64,000 nt of DNA from Stieleria tagensis (GTDB lineage: Bacteria > Planctomycetota > Planctomycetia > Pirellulales > Pirellulaceae). The translations under genes and the position numbers were made by a program. The stretch is taken from assembly GCF_024129865.1 (NCBI RefSeq), contig NZ_JAMYFE010000033.1, positions 217,241 through 281,240 of the forward strand, written 5' to 3'. Each line of letters starts with the position of its first letter. Position 1 is the stretch's first letter. The notes beneath the pieces were generated by a model. The model was not told where the DNA came from and did no database searches. It was given only the letters and a program-made list of their open reading frames with translations. Below, piece after piece: positions 18,365 to 27,855 of this stretch.

Positions 18365-19705
18365 GTGACCACTTTTACCCCACGCACAGCCGGAACAGCC
18401 GACGCAAACACGCATGTTGACGCGTCGCAGCCGAAGCCCGCCTGGCAGCAATCCGGCGAGCGGCACATTTGGATGCCGTATTGCCAAATGAAGACGGCGC
18501 CGCAGCCGATCGCGGTCCAGCGAACCGAGGGGGTCTACCTGCACCTCGCCAACGGGCGGCGGCTGATCGATGGGTTGGCATCGTGGTGGTCGGCTTGTCA
18601 TGGCTACAACCATCCGCACCTGGTCGCGGCGATGCAGCGGCAGGTGGCGACGATGTCGCATGTGATGTTCGGCGGGGTCCAGCATCGGCCGGCCCTGGCG
18701 CTTGCCGAACGACTGGCGGCGCTGTTGCCGGGCGATCTGAACCGCGTGTTTTTTGCCGACTCGGGATCGGTGGCTGTCGAAGTCGCCATGAAAATGGCAA
18801 TCCAATTCCATCGCAATCATGGCCAGCCAAACCGCACCCGTTTCGTCTCGTTTGCCAACGCCTACCACGGTGACACCACCGGTGCGATGTCGCTGTGTGA
18901 TCCCCAGCGCAGCATGCACGCGGAATTCGACGGCGCGCTGCTGCAGCAGATTCACACCGAACTGCCGCGTGACGCTGACGCCGTCGATCGGTTTGATCAA
19001 CTGCTACAGGAAAATGGTGATCGATTGGCCGGCGTCTTCGTCGAACCACTCGTTCAAGGCGCCGGTGGAATGCGGTTTCACGATGCCAGTGTGCTGCGCT
19101 CGATCGCCCGGTGCTGTCGACGACACGGCGTGCTGTTGATCGCCGACGAATTGGCGACGGGTTTCGGACGCACCGGATCGATGTTTGCCATCGAACAGGC
19201 CGACGTGGTGCCAGACATCATTTGTTTGGGCAAAGCGTTGACCGCGGGCATGATCGGCCTGGCCGCAACTGTCGCCACCGATCATGTGTTTGACGCATTC
19301 TGGTCCGATCGGGCATCCGACGCTTTGATGCACGGGCCGACTTTCATGGCCAATCCGCTGGCTTGTGCCGCCGCCGGTGCGTCGTTGGATTTGTTTGAAA
19401 GTGAACCTCGATTGGATCAAGTGGCATCGATTGAGTCCGATTTAGTGTCGTTGCTGGCTCCCTGCCGCGAACTGCCGGGGGTGGTCGATGTGCGTGTCAA
19501 AGGCGCCATCGGGGTGGTGCAGGTCGGGCAATTGGATCATGTCGATCGATTGCGCAGTGCATTGATTGACCAAGGCGTCTGGATTCGACCCTTCGGAGAC
19601 TGCATCTACACCACGCCGCCCTTGGTTGTTTCCCCCACTGAACTTCGACAAATCGGGCGGGCGATGGTGTCGGTGACCGAGCAGTGGTCGACGTGGCCGC
19701 GCTAG
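18365..19705 (+). CDS. bioA: Adenosylmethionine-8-amino-7-oxononanoate aminotransferase (DAPA synthase)
   Basis: BioA makes 7,8-diaminononanoate (DAPA) in biotin synthesis, using S-adenosylmethionine as the amino donor and PLP as cofactor. Visible signatures are HIWMPYCQM near the start, GLASWWSACHGYNHP (the Trp-Trp substrate pocket), FADSGSVAVEVAMKMA, YHGDT, DELATGFGRTG and ICLGKALTAG with the PLP lysine. The WxP-Y motif normally lies 15-35 residues from the N-terminus, so I prefer GTG 18365 to TTG 18323, although the ribosome binding site is weak for both. No other bio gene is adjacent, so the pathway is scattered in this genome. Confidence 0.92.
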   Translation: MTTFTPRTAGTADANTHVDASQPKPAWQQSGERHIWMPYCQMKTAPQPIAVQRTEGVYLHLANGRRLIDGLASWWSACHGYNHPHLVAAMQRQVATMSHVMFGGVQHRPALALAERLAALLPGDLNRVFFADSGSVAVEVAMKMAIQFHRNHGQPNRTRFVSFANAYHGDTTGAMSLCDPQRSMHAEFDGALLQQIHTELPRDADAVDRFDQLLQENGDRLAGVFVEPLVQGAGGMRFHDASVLRSIARCCRRHGVLLIADELATGFGRTGSMFAIEQADVVPDIICLGKALTAGMIGLAATVATDHVFDAFWSDRASDALMHGPTFMANPLACAAAGASLDLFESEPRLDQVASIESDLVSLLAPCRELPGVVDVRVKGAIGVVQVGQLDHVDRLRSALIDQGVWIRPFGDCIYTTPPLVVSPTELRQIGRAMVSVTEQWSTWPR

Positions 19706-19854
19706 CCGACGCCGAATTCCTTTTTCGCGTATGTTGTTCCCGCCGCTCGTTCCGAAGATAATGGCCATCCCGATTCCGTCGGTGGACGACGTGCCCCTGT
19801 CCCTGTTTCCCTCCACTCTTTTTTTCCTTCCCATTGAAGTACCGGTGTCCTCGC

Positions 19855-21774
19855 ATGAATTTATTGAAGTGTCCGGGCGGATTTTCCGCCGCGTTTGCAT
19901 TGATTTGCATGATCAACGTTTCCGGTGTTGCGCCGGCAGAATCCGACGCGAACCAATTGAGCGAAGCGGAAAAACGAGGCGGGTGGGAATTCCTATTTGA
20001 TGGTCAGTCCACCGACTCCTGGCGCAACTACAAAAAAGATTCTGTCAGCGAAGGCTGGAAAATCATCGACGGTGCGTTGGTTCGCGCGGAAAAAGGTGCC
20101 GGCGACTTGATCACCAAACAAAAATACAAATCGTTCGAACTGTTGCTCGACTACAAGATCAGCCCTGAAGGCAATAGCGGGCTGATGTTCCATGTCACCG
20201 AAGACAATCCGAAACCATGGAACAGCGGTCCGGAAATCCAAATTCAGGACAACGCCGATGGGCACGACCCGCAAAAATCGGGCTGGCTGTACCAACTGTA
20301 CAAACCGTCCGCCCCCAAATGGTCCAAGAACAAAGCCGAAGTCGACGCCACACGCCCGGCCGGCCAGTGGAACCAAATCTATCTGCGGGTCACGCCGGAC
20401 AGCGGCGAAGTTTGCGTCAACGGAGTCCGTTACTATCAGTTCGATCTTGGCAGCAAAGATTGGAAAAAACGCGTCGCCGATAGCAAGTTCGCCGCCTACT
20501 CCGGTTTCGGTGCCGCCGGCGAAGGCCATCTCTGCCTGCAAGATCACGGTAACGAAGTCGCGTTTCGAAACATTCGTATTCGTCGCATCAACGACGATGG
20601 TACGGCCCCGCAACCGATCGACGGAAAACTGGGACTCAAAGGTGAGCTCGCGTTCCCGAATCTGAAGTGGGACCAGTGGGAACCGATCGATGAGAACGGA
20701 AACCTGCGTGAATTGCGTTTGATCGAATTGACGCACGCCGACGACGACAGCAACCGACTGTTCGCCGCATCGCAGTACGGTGCCATCTGGAGCTTCAAAA
20801 ACGACCCCGAAACCTCTCAGTCACATCTGTTTCTCGACTTGCGAGACAAAGTTTATGACTGGAAAAAACCTGGCGCCAACGAGCAAGGTCTGTTGGGACT
20901 GGCAATGCATCCGCAGTTCAAATCCAACGGCAAGTTCTATGTCTATTATTCCAAAGCCGGCGCCAGCAAGTCGATCATTTCGCAGTTCACGGTCTCGGCC
21001 GATGACCCGAACAAGGCCGACCCGGAATCCGAATTGGTCTTGATGGAAATCGACCAACCCTATCAAAACCACAATGGTGGTAGCATCGAATTCGGTCCCG
21101 ACGGATTCTTGTACATCGGATTGGGCGACGGCGGCGACCGCAATGACCCGCTGGCCAACGGCCAAAACCTTTCCACCTTGCTGGGATCGATCCTTCGCAT
21201 CGATGTCGATCATCCGGCCGAGGGACTCAACTATGGGATCCCCAGCGACAACCCGTTTGTCGACACCCAAGGTGCCCGACCCGAAATCTATGCCCATGGC
21301 GTTCGCAACCCTTGGCGGATCGCGTTTGACAGCCAGACCGGCCAACTTTGGATCGGCGACGTCGGCCAAGAACTTTGGGAAGAAGTGAATCTGATCACCA
21401 AAGGCGGAAACTACGGTTGGAGTGACCGCGAAGGCATGAATAACTTTGGCAATCGTCCCGCCGTTGAGGGTGTCGGCAAAGCCATCGATCCGGTCTGGCA
21501 ATACGACCACCGCGTCGGACGCTCAATCACCGGCGGCCGCGTGTATCGCAGCGACAAGCTGGCTGAATTGGCTGGCAAGTACTTGTACGCCGACTATGTC
21601 ACCGGTGTCGTTTGGGCATTGACCGTTGATCCCAACAGCAACCAAGCCACACGCAACGAACAGGTCTTTCCGGACAGCGTGCCAGTCCTTGGATTTGGCG
21701 AAGACAACCAGGGCGAGGTCTATTATTTGACCAACAGCCCGCGCGGTGAATGCATCTATCGATTCGCCAAATAG
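19855..21774 (+). CDS. Secreted DUF1080 domain + PQQ-type sugar dehydrogenase-like beta-propeller
   Basis: The gene starts at ATG 19855 (an earlier TTG at 19834 is unlikely), giving 639 residues with a signal peptide ending near PAES. The first domain (about 35-240) is DUF1080, a laminin-G/jelly-roll-like fold often called 3-keto-disaccharide hydrolase: WEFLFDGQSTDSWRNY, EGNSGLMFHV and a final LCLQDHGNEVAFRNIRIR strand. The second (about 265-639) is a six-bladed propeller of the soluble glucose/sorbosone dehydrogenase family: GLLGLAMHPQF, FYVYYSKAG, NHNGGSIEFGPDGFLYIGLGDGG, HGVRNPWRIAFD and GGNYGWSDREG. This fusion is typical of planctomycetes and suggests periplasmic handling of oxidised sugars. 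The exact substrate is unknown. Confidence 0.9.
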   Translation: MNLLKCPGGFSAAFALICMINVSGVAPAESDANQLSEAEKRGGWEFLFDGQSTDSWRNYKKDSVSEGWKIIDGALVRAEKGAGDLITKQKYKSFELLLDYKISPEGNSGLMFHVTEDNPKPWNSGPEIQIQDNADGHDPQKSGWLYQLYKPSAPKWSKNKAEVDATRPAGQWNQIYLRVTPDSGEVCVNGVRYYQFDLGSKDWKKRVADSKFAAYSGFGAAGEGHLCLQDHGNEVAFRNIRIRRINDDGTAPQPIDGKLGLKGELAFPNLKWDQWEPIDENGNLRELRLIELTHADDDSNRLFAASQYGAIWSFKNDPETSQSHLFLDLRDKVYDWKKPGANEQGLLGLAMHPQFKSNGKFYVYYSKAGASKSIISQFTVSADDPNKADPESELVLMEIDQPYQNHNGGSIEFGPDGFLYIGLGDGGDRNDPLANGQNLSTLLGSILRIDVDHPAEGLNYGIPSDNPFVDTQGARPEIYAHGVRNPWRIAFDSQTGQLWIGDVGQELWEEVNLITKGGNYGWSDREGMNNFGNRPAVEGVGKAIDPVWQYDHRVGRSITGGRVYRSDKLAELAGKYLYADYVTGVVWALTVDPNSNQATRNEQVFPDSVPVLGFGEDNQGEVYYLTNSPRGECIYRFAK

Positions 21775-22065
21775 GCTGGATCGGCTAGTTTGTCTCCGGG
21801 CTCTGCGAGCCCGGACCGGCAACTTCGAGACGTCAAACGTATTACTTACGTTTGCATCAAGAAAATGAGCCAGTGTTTTTCCTCTCCCACTGGGAGAGTC
21901 GGGCTCTCTGGCCCCGAAGAGGTTCGTGGAAACCTCCCCGGGCTTACACCCGACCCTCGTTGGAAAGGAGGGTGAAATCCGTCACTGTCCCGGATGGGAA
22001 CGGCTGAGCAACCAGGACGGTTGAACGTCTGCGGTGGGTCTGCCCAGCGTTTTCAACCGGCTTGA
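21775..22065. other. Intergenic region, hairpin plus repeat-like sequence
   Basis: These 291 bases lie between convergent genes. After the 9-bp hairpin comes a stretch at about 21880-21975 built from short inverted motifs (ctctcccactgggagag, aggttcgtggaaacct). It resembles dispersed intergenic repeats of bacterial chromosomes. Only one copy is in this window, so that is a guess. No coding sequence is supported. Confidence 0.4.
21795..21815 (+). terminator. Strong GC hairpin after the DUF1080/PQQ gene
   Basis: Arms TCCGGGCTC and GAGCCCGGA are a perfect 9-bp stem around a 3-base TGC loop, 20 bases after the stop codon. There is no T-tract on the 3' side, so this is a stabilising or attenuating hairpin rather than a textbook intrinsic terminator. 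Confidence 0.45.
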
Positions 22066-25014
22066 TTAGACGTCAAACACCACGACCAGATCGACGGCTT
22101 GGTGACCACCAATGGTCAGTGTCACCGCACCATCGTCGCATGTCACGTCGTCGGGCAGCTCGGTCAACGGTCGCTCGATACCGGAGCGATCGGCCAGGAA
22201 GGCGGCACTGGCAGACGTACAGAACTGCAGCTTGACCTTCGAGGATTTTGGCCTGGTGGCAACCAGTTGCAATCGTGCCGAAAGCAATCCGTCGTGGCGG
22301 CGTGCCGTTTCCATGTCGGTGATCAACACATCGCTCGATGAAACATGCACCAGCCAAGCCTGACTGGTGTTAACGGGTTGATCACCAGATTCGATCGGGA
22401 TCAGCACTGGTGGCGCCAACGACGCGCGGGCGATCGCCACAGGACTCGGTGAGTCCAAGGCATAGGTGATTTGGAAATCAAATCCTTGCTGGTCGTCCTC
22501 TGATGGAACGATTGATCCCACCAAGGTATCGACAAATCGGTCTCCGACACGACGATGCAGCGGTAGTCCTGCTCCCGAGATCAAGGTTTGTTTTTCGGCT
22601 TCGTCGACCAACACGCCCAGCGGTGCGACGATGCGTCGTGACGAAGCGCTGTGGACTTTGTCGCGAACCAAAGCGCGGACAATTGATGCGTCGCCAGCGA
22701 CAGCGGTTCGGACGGCAAAGTAGTTTTGCCACAAATCGATCGAGTCCGTTTGTTTACCGGCTGCGACGGGCACCAGGTTGCCGTTGATCTGCAACTGCCG
22801 GCTACCGCGCTGCAGCTGATACCGCAGTGTAAAGGTCGCTAATGGCTGGCCGTCCGCGGATTGGAGTCGTCCGGTCGCTTCCAGCTGGCCGCAGACCCGA
22901 TCGGAATGCAGCGTACGGATCTGATCACAGATCATCTCGCCACCCTGCGAATCGCTACCTCCGGATCCACTTGATCCACCACCGATCGCGACCAGTCGCA
23001 TCGACAGTCGGTTGCCACGCGATGCGCTGAACACACCGCCGATCCCGCCGGTGGATTCGTTCAGTGAAACGGCCATGAATTCATTCCGCAACACACCGTC
23101 TTCGGCGATCCCTTTGCCGCGTCCTAACAGGCGTTTCACCATGCCGATTCGTTTGATCGGCTCGCTGCCGACCAGACGCGTGAACCCGGTCGCTGGGGTG
23201 TCAAACGTCACCCCGCATCGCCCCTGGCCGACATCGCTGACCGCGTAGATCGACCGTTCTTTGGTGGGCGCACCGCCCTGCAAAACGGCCTGGGCGCGAA
23301 CGGCTGATCCGTGTGGATTGAAACACAACAGCTCGTGACCGCAGTTGGTATCGGGACTGCGTGTGACGCCGATCGCATCGCAGATCGCCTGGGGATCCAT
23401 TTGGTCGATTGGGGGCCGATTCGGGTCTGCCGCCGCGGTCTCCAATAGCCGAGGGTTGGCCAATCGAGCAATCGCAGTGGCCACCCGCGCCGTCTCCCGT
23501 GCGACCGAGTGGCGAAACGACTCGGCCATTGTCTGCAGTGTCACTGTCGAATTTGGATCGCTGATGATCTCGCCCAGCACCGTCGCCGATTGGCGTGAAA
23601 CGGCGGCGAGTGATCCGTTGTGATAGGGCCGTTCGCCGTCAATGAAATACTGGTCGAGTTGCCAGAACCGCCCGAGCGCTACACTCCAGGTCGCCGCGCG
23701 ACACAGGTCACGATACGGGTCGCAAACTCGATCCGGCCAGTGCACCAACAATCCGGTCGCGATTTCGCCGGTGTCGATCGCCTCGCCCAGTCGCGCGCCG
23801 ATCGACAGAAACGCGACATCGCTGGCGGCATCGATCGGCTTGGCGGTCAACGCTTCGATTTCCGCACCAGCGCTGGCCACTTTCACTTTGCTCTCTTCGC
23901 CGAATCCGGTTCCCGTCGAAAAATCGATTGGGATCACACCGACGTATCCGTCGGCAACCAGGGTTGGGATCAGGTCGACGGGCGTCATCCCGGCCAGCTG
24001 CGCGAACACCTTGGGCATTGTCCCCACCGCGGATTCCGCCAATGCGAATCCCGATTCAAACGCCGTGCGTCCGTCCGACATGGTCATCGCATCCAAACAA
24101 CCCATCCCGGCGCGAAGCGGGCCATTGGCCTGCGGGGGCATCCCGCCGCCGGCCCAACCGATCGCGGGTTGCTGTAGCGTTTGCCGAAACAATTGATACG
24201 GCTGTTCCTCGCCAACAGTTTCGCCGGCACTGCCAGCGGCATCCACCATCGCGGCTGCAACCGCCCCATCGATCAAGACATTGCGTGGTGTACCCAGGAT
24301 GCCGTTGGCCTCGTCGGCCGTGCGGGCGCTGTCTTGCAGGCGTTCCAACCAGCCGGATTCAATGGCGGTGTCCAAAACGCCGGGGGTCAATAACGTCAAA
24401 TCAACCAAATGGGGGTCGGTCGAAAAATAGTGATCGCGTTCTTCCGACAGGCAATCAAAGACGTCGTGCAGTTTCTGCACGGCGAGTTCACCGTCGCGCG
24501 CCAAGAATGCTTTGGCCGCCTCGACCACCCGGCCTTGAACGTACAGTTCGTCTAGGTTGCTGGTGTACCGCAGCCGGCGGGTCATGATCTGAATTTGCAG
24601 TGACAGATAGCCGGCGGCAAAAAAGTCTTCGACGCCCAACCAGCGACCGCTGTGCAGCAACGGTTGGCAGGCCGCATCTTCCGAATCCAGTTCCAGTGCC
24701 GCGAGCATTTCCGTCCGATCGGCCCCGACCACCCAGCGGCAGTCCGGATTCGCATCGCATTTTCGGCGAAAATCAGGCGGCAATTGCTCTAGCGACGAAT
24801 CGGGAACCACGATCACCCGCGAGCCGTCCGGCGTGGGCGGGGCGTCAGCGCGATACCAAGTCGGCAATTGCTCGGTTTGCGCCAACAAACGCGGATGCCA
24901 CAACACAGACCACCCGGCCAACAGGCTGCGGGCGTCGGATTCGGCACCACCCACCGGAAAATCTTCTAACGTGGTCGATGGCAGTAAAACGGAGCACTCG
25001 TCGAGCGGAGCCAT
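22066..25014 (-). CDS. Large conserved protein with GH38-like C-terminal region
   Basis: This 982-residue protein has no signal peptide or membrane helix and starts at ATG 25014. The segment near residue 640, NEFMAVSLNESTGGIGGVFS, looks like the first strand of the C-terminal beta-sandwich of family 38 alpha-mannosidases ('N..y.v.vd..tG.i.si'). The final strands (VKLQFCTSASAAFL, AVDLVVVFDV) fit that too. However, the N-terminal half lacks the H-x-D motif that opens the GH38 catalytic domain, and I could not place the nucleophile Asp. It may be a non-catalytic or highly diverged relative. It stands alone between a convergent gene and a long AT-rich gap. Confidence 0.6.
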   Translation of the reverse strand: MAPLDECSVLLPSTTLEDFPVGGAESDARSLLAGWSVLWHPRLLAQTEQLPTWYRADAPPTPDGSRVIVVPDSSLEQLPPDFRRKCDANPDCRWVVGADRTEMLAALELDSEDAACQPLLHSGRWLGVEDFFAAGYLSLQIQIMTRRLRYTSNLDELYVQGRVVEAAKAFLARDGELAVQKLHDVFDCLSEERDHYFSTDPHLVDLTLLTPGVLDTAIESGWLERLQDSARTADEANGILGTPRNVLIDGAVAAAMVDAAGSAGETVGEEQPYQLFRQTLQQPAIGWAGGGMPPQANGPLRAGMGCLDAMTMSDGRTAFESGFALAESAVGTMPKVFAQLAGMTPVDLIPTLVADGYVGVIPIDFSTGTGFGEESKVKVASAGAEIEALTAKPIDAASDVAFLSIGARLGEAIDTGEIATGLLVHWPDRVCDPYRDLCRAATWSVALGRFWQLDQYFIDGERPYHNGSLAAVSRQSATVLGEIISDPNSTVTLQTMAESFRHSVARETARVATAIARLANPRLLETAAADPNRPPIDQMDPQAICDAIGVTRSPDTNCGHELLCFNPHGSAVRAQAVLQGGAPTKERSIYAVSDVGQGRCGVTFDTPATGFTRLVGSEPIKRIGMVKRLLGRGKGIAEDGVLRNEFMAVSLNESTGGIGGVFSASRGNRLSMRLVAIGGGSSGSGGSDSQGGEMICDQIRTLHSDRVCGQLEATGRLQSADGQPLATFTLRYQLQRGSRQLQINGNLVPVAAGKQTDSIDLWQNYFAVRTAVAGDASIVRALVRDKVHSASSRRIVAPLGVLVDEAEKQTLISGAGLPLHRRVGDRFVDTLVGSIVPSEDDQQGFDFQITYALDSPSPVAIARASLAPPVLIPIESGDQPVNTSQAWLVHVSSSDVLITDMETARRHDGLLSARLQLVATRPKSSKVKLQFCTSASAAFLADRSGIERPLTELPDDVTCDDGAVTLTIGGHQAVDLVVVFDV

Positions 25015-25584
25015 GAGGATCCAAATAGCGGGGGGGAGGGGACAAGTAGGGCGTCAATCGTCGTGAAATAATTTGACGGCGAACGGGACAGGCGGATAGA
25101 CTATCAGTGGCTGAATACTTTCCACGACTGGCTTGTTATTGTTTTTTCTACGCCACTGGTCAGAATGACGGCCGACGAATTGCCTGACTTACGGCAATAC
25201 GCCTCCTTTTCCAAAATCATTCTTCTCATCTTGTTTGTCGATCCATTTCCGCCAACGCGGACAGAATGTCGTTGATTGATACGAATTTGAAACCCCCGGG
25301 GCGTTTGTTCGCTGGGCTGCAGCGATCGAAAATTTGTGTCAACCAGTACATTCGGATCAACTCCCACACTCTAAATGTTGCATCAATCGTGACCAATCGT
25401 GGATACGAAACCATGCGGCGAGTACTGTGCGTGAACACATCCGAGCGACTTTTTTGCCGAAGATCCTCAATTTGGCTTAGAAATCTGCCACAATTCAATT
25501 GTAGACAAGCAAACTTGATTGCGCTGCGCTCTAATTTTTCCACTTCGCCGATCCTGTCCCGTTAACTTTCCTTAGCGTTTTACT
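25015..25584. other. 570-bp AT-richer intergenic gap, no gene supported
   Basis: The region between the GH38-like gene (minus) and the PilM-like gene (plus) is visibly richer in A+T than the genes around it. It carries only short overlapping frames on both strands (up to about 105 codons) with no family motif, poor ribosome sites and unusual amino-acid composition. Promoters for both flanking genes must lie here. I cannot place them with confidence. Confidence 0.5.
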
Positions 25585-27765
25585 ATGGCCAAAAGCTCTT
25601 CCGTTTGGGGAATCGAAATTGGGCAATCCGCGCTCAAAGCGCTGCGTTGCAAATTGGTCGATGATGAAGTGGTCGCCGAAGCGTTCGACTTCATCGAATA
25701 TCCCAAGATCCTGAGCCAGCCCGAAGCGGTGCCCGAGGAACTGATTGCCGAGGCGATCCTTCAGTTGCTCGAACGCAACGAGGGCATGACGGACAAAATT
25801 TGTATCAGTGTGCCCGGCCAAAGTGGTCTGTCCAAGTTTTTCAAACCACCGCCGGTCGAAGTCAAAAAGATTGCCGACTTGGTGCGTTATGAAGCGCGGC
25901 AACAAATCCCGTTCGAACTGTCGGATGTGGTTTGGGATTATCAGATGATGCCCGGCAGCCTAGTCGAAGACGGCTACGCACTGGACAGCGAAGTCGGTTT
26001 GTTCGCCATGAAACGCGACCAAGCCAATCGCCAATTAGCACCCTTTGATGAAGGCAACTTAGAAGTCGACGTGGTGCAACTGGCGCCGATCGCACTTTAC
26101 AACATGGTCGCCTATGACCGGATGAGCGAACGGCTGGAAGGTGAAATCTTCAACGCCGATGACCCGCCGCCGTCGAGTGTCGTGCTGTCGATCGGTACCG
26201 ACAGTTCGGACCTGTTGGTGACCAACGGCTTTCGGATTTGGCAGCGGAGTATGCCGATCGGCGGGAATCACTTCACCCGCCAGCTGACCAAAGACTTGAA
26301 GATGACGTTCGCCAAAGCCGAACACATCAAACGCAATGCCCGCGAGGCGGTGGATCCGAAATTGATCTTCCAGACCATGCGTCCGGTGTTCAACGATCTG
26401 GTCACCGAAGTCCAACGTTCCATCGGGTTCTTTCGCAGCATCGATCGCAAAGCGGAAATCAACGAACTGTTGATCACCGGAAACACGGTCAAAATGCCTG
26501 GGTTGGCCGCCTACCTTGGTAAAAACCTGGGTTTTGAAGTCCACACGCTTGACCGTTTCAATCGGCTCAGTGGCGATGATGTGCTGTCGATCCCGACCTT
26601 CCGTGACAACGCGACGACCTTTGCCGTCTGTTACGGTCTGTGTCTACAGGGGCTGGGCGTTGGCCAGATCCACACCAGTTTGGTCCCCCAAGAAATCATC
26701 ACGCAGCGGATGATCCGGGCCAAAAAGCCCTGGACGGTTGCCGGTTTGGCGGCGTTGATGTTCGGCCTGTCCGCTAATTTTTACTTTGCACAAAACAGCT
26801 GGAACAAAAGTCACGATGACATATGGAAGGCTGCCAACGCAGAAGTCGTTAGCATGGAATCGTATGCCACCGACCATCGCAATCAGGACACCGAACTAGA
26901 CAAGAAACTGACCTACTTGAACGCGGTCGGACAAGAGATCGCCGGTGACGCCGAAGACCGCTTGGCGTGGATGGAATTGATTCGTGGCGTCAACCAGATC
27001 ATCCCCCATGGCAAGTACGAAGGCGTCGAGCCTGGGAAGATGCCAACGGCCAAAGAGGTGCCATACGAAGATCGAATCGATTTTCATATCACTTCTTTCG
27101 AAACCAAACACTTTGACGACATCGCCCCGTGGTACGAAAAACGCAAGTCGCGTTTCAAAGAGGAAAACGCTGACTGGTTGCGTTTGATGGACGTCCAGAA
27201 GGCTGCCGATGGCGAGGTAGCGGTCGAAGACACCGGACCGACCGGCGAAGCCTGGGTGATCGAACTGCAAGGCTATCACTACTACAACAATCCGGAACGC
27301 GTCGGACTCGATGGCAACAACCACATCCGCCGCTACCTGACGACGGCCTTTCGTGATCCCTCCCTGCTGCCGCCCGATGTCCAAAACCGCATCATCGAGC
27401 TGCCTGATCCCAAAGATCCGGCCAACACCATCAAGTACACGCCGAAGGAAATCGGTATCACTTATCCGTTGCTGCTGAACATCGAAAACGTCATCACCGA
27501 CTCGATTCCGAACCCCGATTACGAACCCCCGGCAACCACGACCGGTGTGGCCGTTGTCGCAACGGAACCCGTCGAAGGCGAAGAACCCCAGTATTTCAAA
27601 CCACGGCGGATGGATTTTGTGTTCCAATTTGTTTGGAACCAAACCAACCACTCCGAGCGGATGGAAGCGCGGCGGTTGAAAGCCGAAGAAGAAAAAGCCA
27701 TGCAACAAGACGGTCAAGAACCGGGCGACGAGGAAATGGATAACTCCGTCGCCACCAACCCCTAA
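25585..27765 (+). CDS. pilM: PilM-like actin-fold protein with C-terminal membrane/periplasmic extension
   Basis: PilM is the cytoplasmic actin-like member of the PilM-N-O-P alignment complex of type IV pili (GspL in type II secretion). Residues 1-375 match: SVWGIEIGQSALKALR (phosphate-1 loop), the Q-IPFELSDVVWDYQ stretch, LSIGTDSSDLLV (phosphate-2) and LLITGNTVKMPGL. Ordinary PilM has about 350 residues. This protein has 726. It continues with a membrane helix (about 382-400) and a long extracytoplasmic part, so it looks like PilM fused to a PilN- or GspL-like tail. The C-terminal 60 residues are charged and Glu/Gln-rich. Start is ATG 25585. Two membrane-anchored genes follow on the same strand, probably as one operon. 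Confidence 0.85.
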   Translation: MAKSSSVWGIEIGQSALKALRCKLVDDEVVAEAFDFIEYPKILSQPEAVPEELIAEAILQLLERNEGMTDKICISVPGQSGLSKFFKPPPVEVKKIADLVRYEARQQIPFELSDVVWDYQMMPGSLVEDGYALDSEVGLFAMKRDQANRQLAPFDEGNLEVDVVQLAPIALYNMVAYDRMSERLEGEIFNADDPPPSSVVLSIGTDSSDLLVTNGFRIWQRSMPIGGNHFTRQLTKDLKMTFAKAEHIKRNAREAVDPKLIFQTMRPVFNDLVTEVQRSIGFFRSIDRKAEINELLITGNTVKMPGLAAYLGKNLGFEVHTLDRFNRLSGDDVLSIPTFRDNATTFAVCYGLCLQGLGVGQIHTSLVPQEIITQRMIRAKKPWTVAGLAALMFGLSANFYFAQNSWNKSHDDIWKAANAEVVSMESYATDHRNQDTELDKKLTYLNAVGQEIAGDAEDRLAWMELIRGVNQIIPHGKYEGVEPGKMPTAKEVPYEDRIDFHITSFETKHFDDIAPWYEKRKSRFKEENADWLRLMDVQKAADGEVAVEDTGPTGEAWVIELQGYHYYNNPERVGLDGNNHIRRYLTTAFRDPSLLPPDVQNRIIELPDPKDPANTIKYTPKEIGITYPLLLNIENVITDSIPNPDYEPPATTTGVAVVATEPVEGEEPQYFKPRRMDFVFQFVWNQTNHSERMEARRLKAEEEKAMQQDGQEPGDEEMDNSVATNP

Positions 27766-27855
27766 CATTCAACCCCCGCAATCCGCATCCGGTTTCACCG
27801 AAATCGCGGAAACGCAGCGTCTGTCCCACTCGTTCACTCAACCGAAACACACATC

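Noticed and set aside
25226..25565. Overlapping short frames (about 100 codons each) in the gap before pilM
   Set aside because: Both strands are open by chance in AT-richer DNA; neither product has a recognisable fold or start signal.
26896..27768. 290-codon minus-strand frame opposite the PilM-like gene
   Set aside because: It is a codon-bias shadow of the real gene: Phe/Val/Gly-rich, no family motif, no ribosome site.
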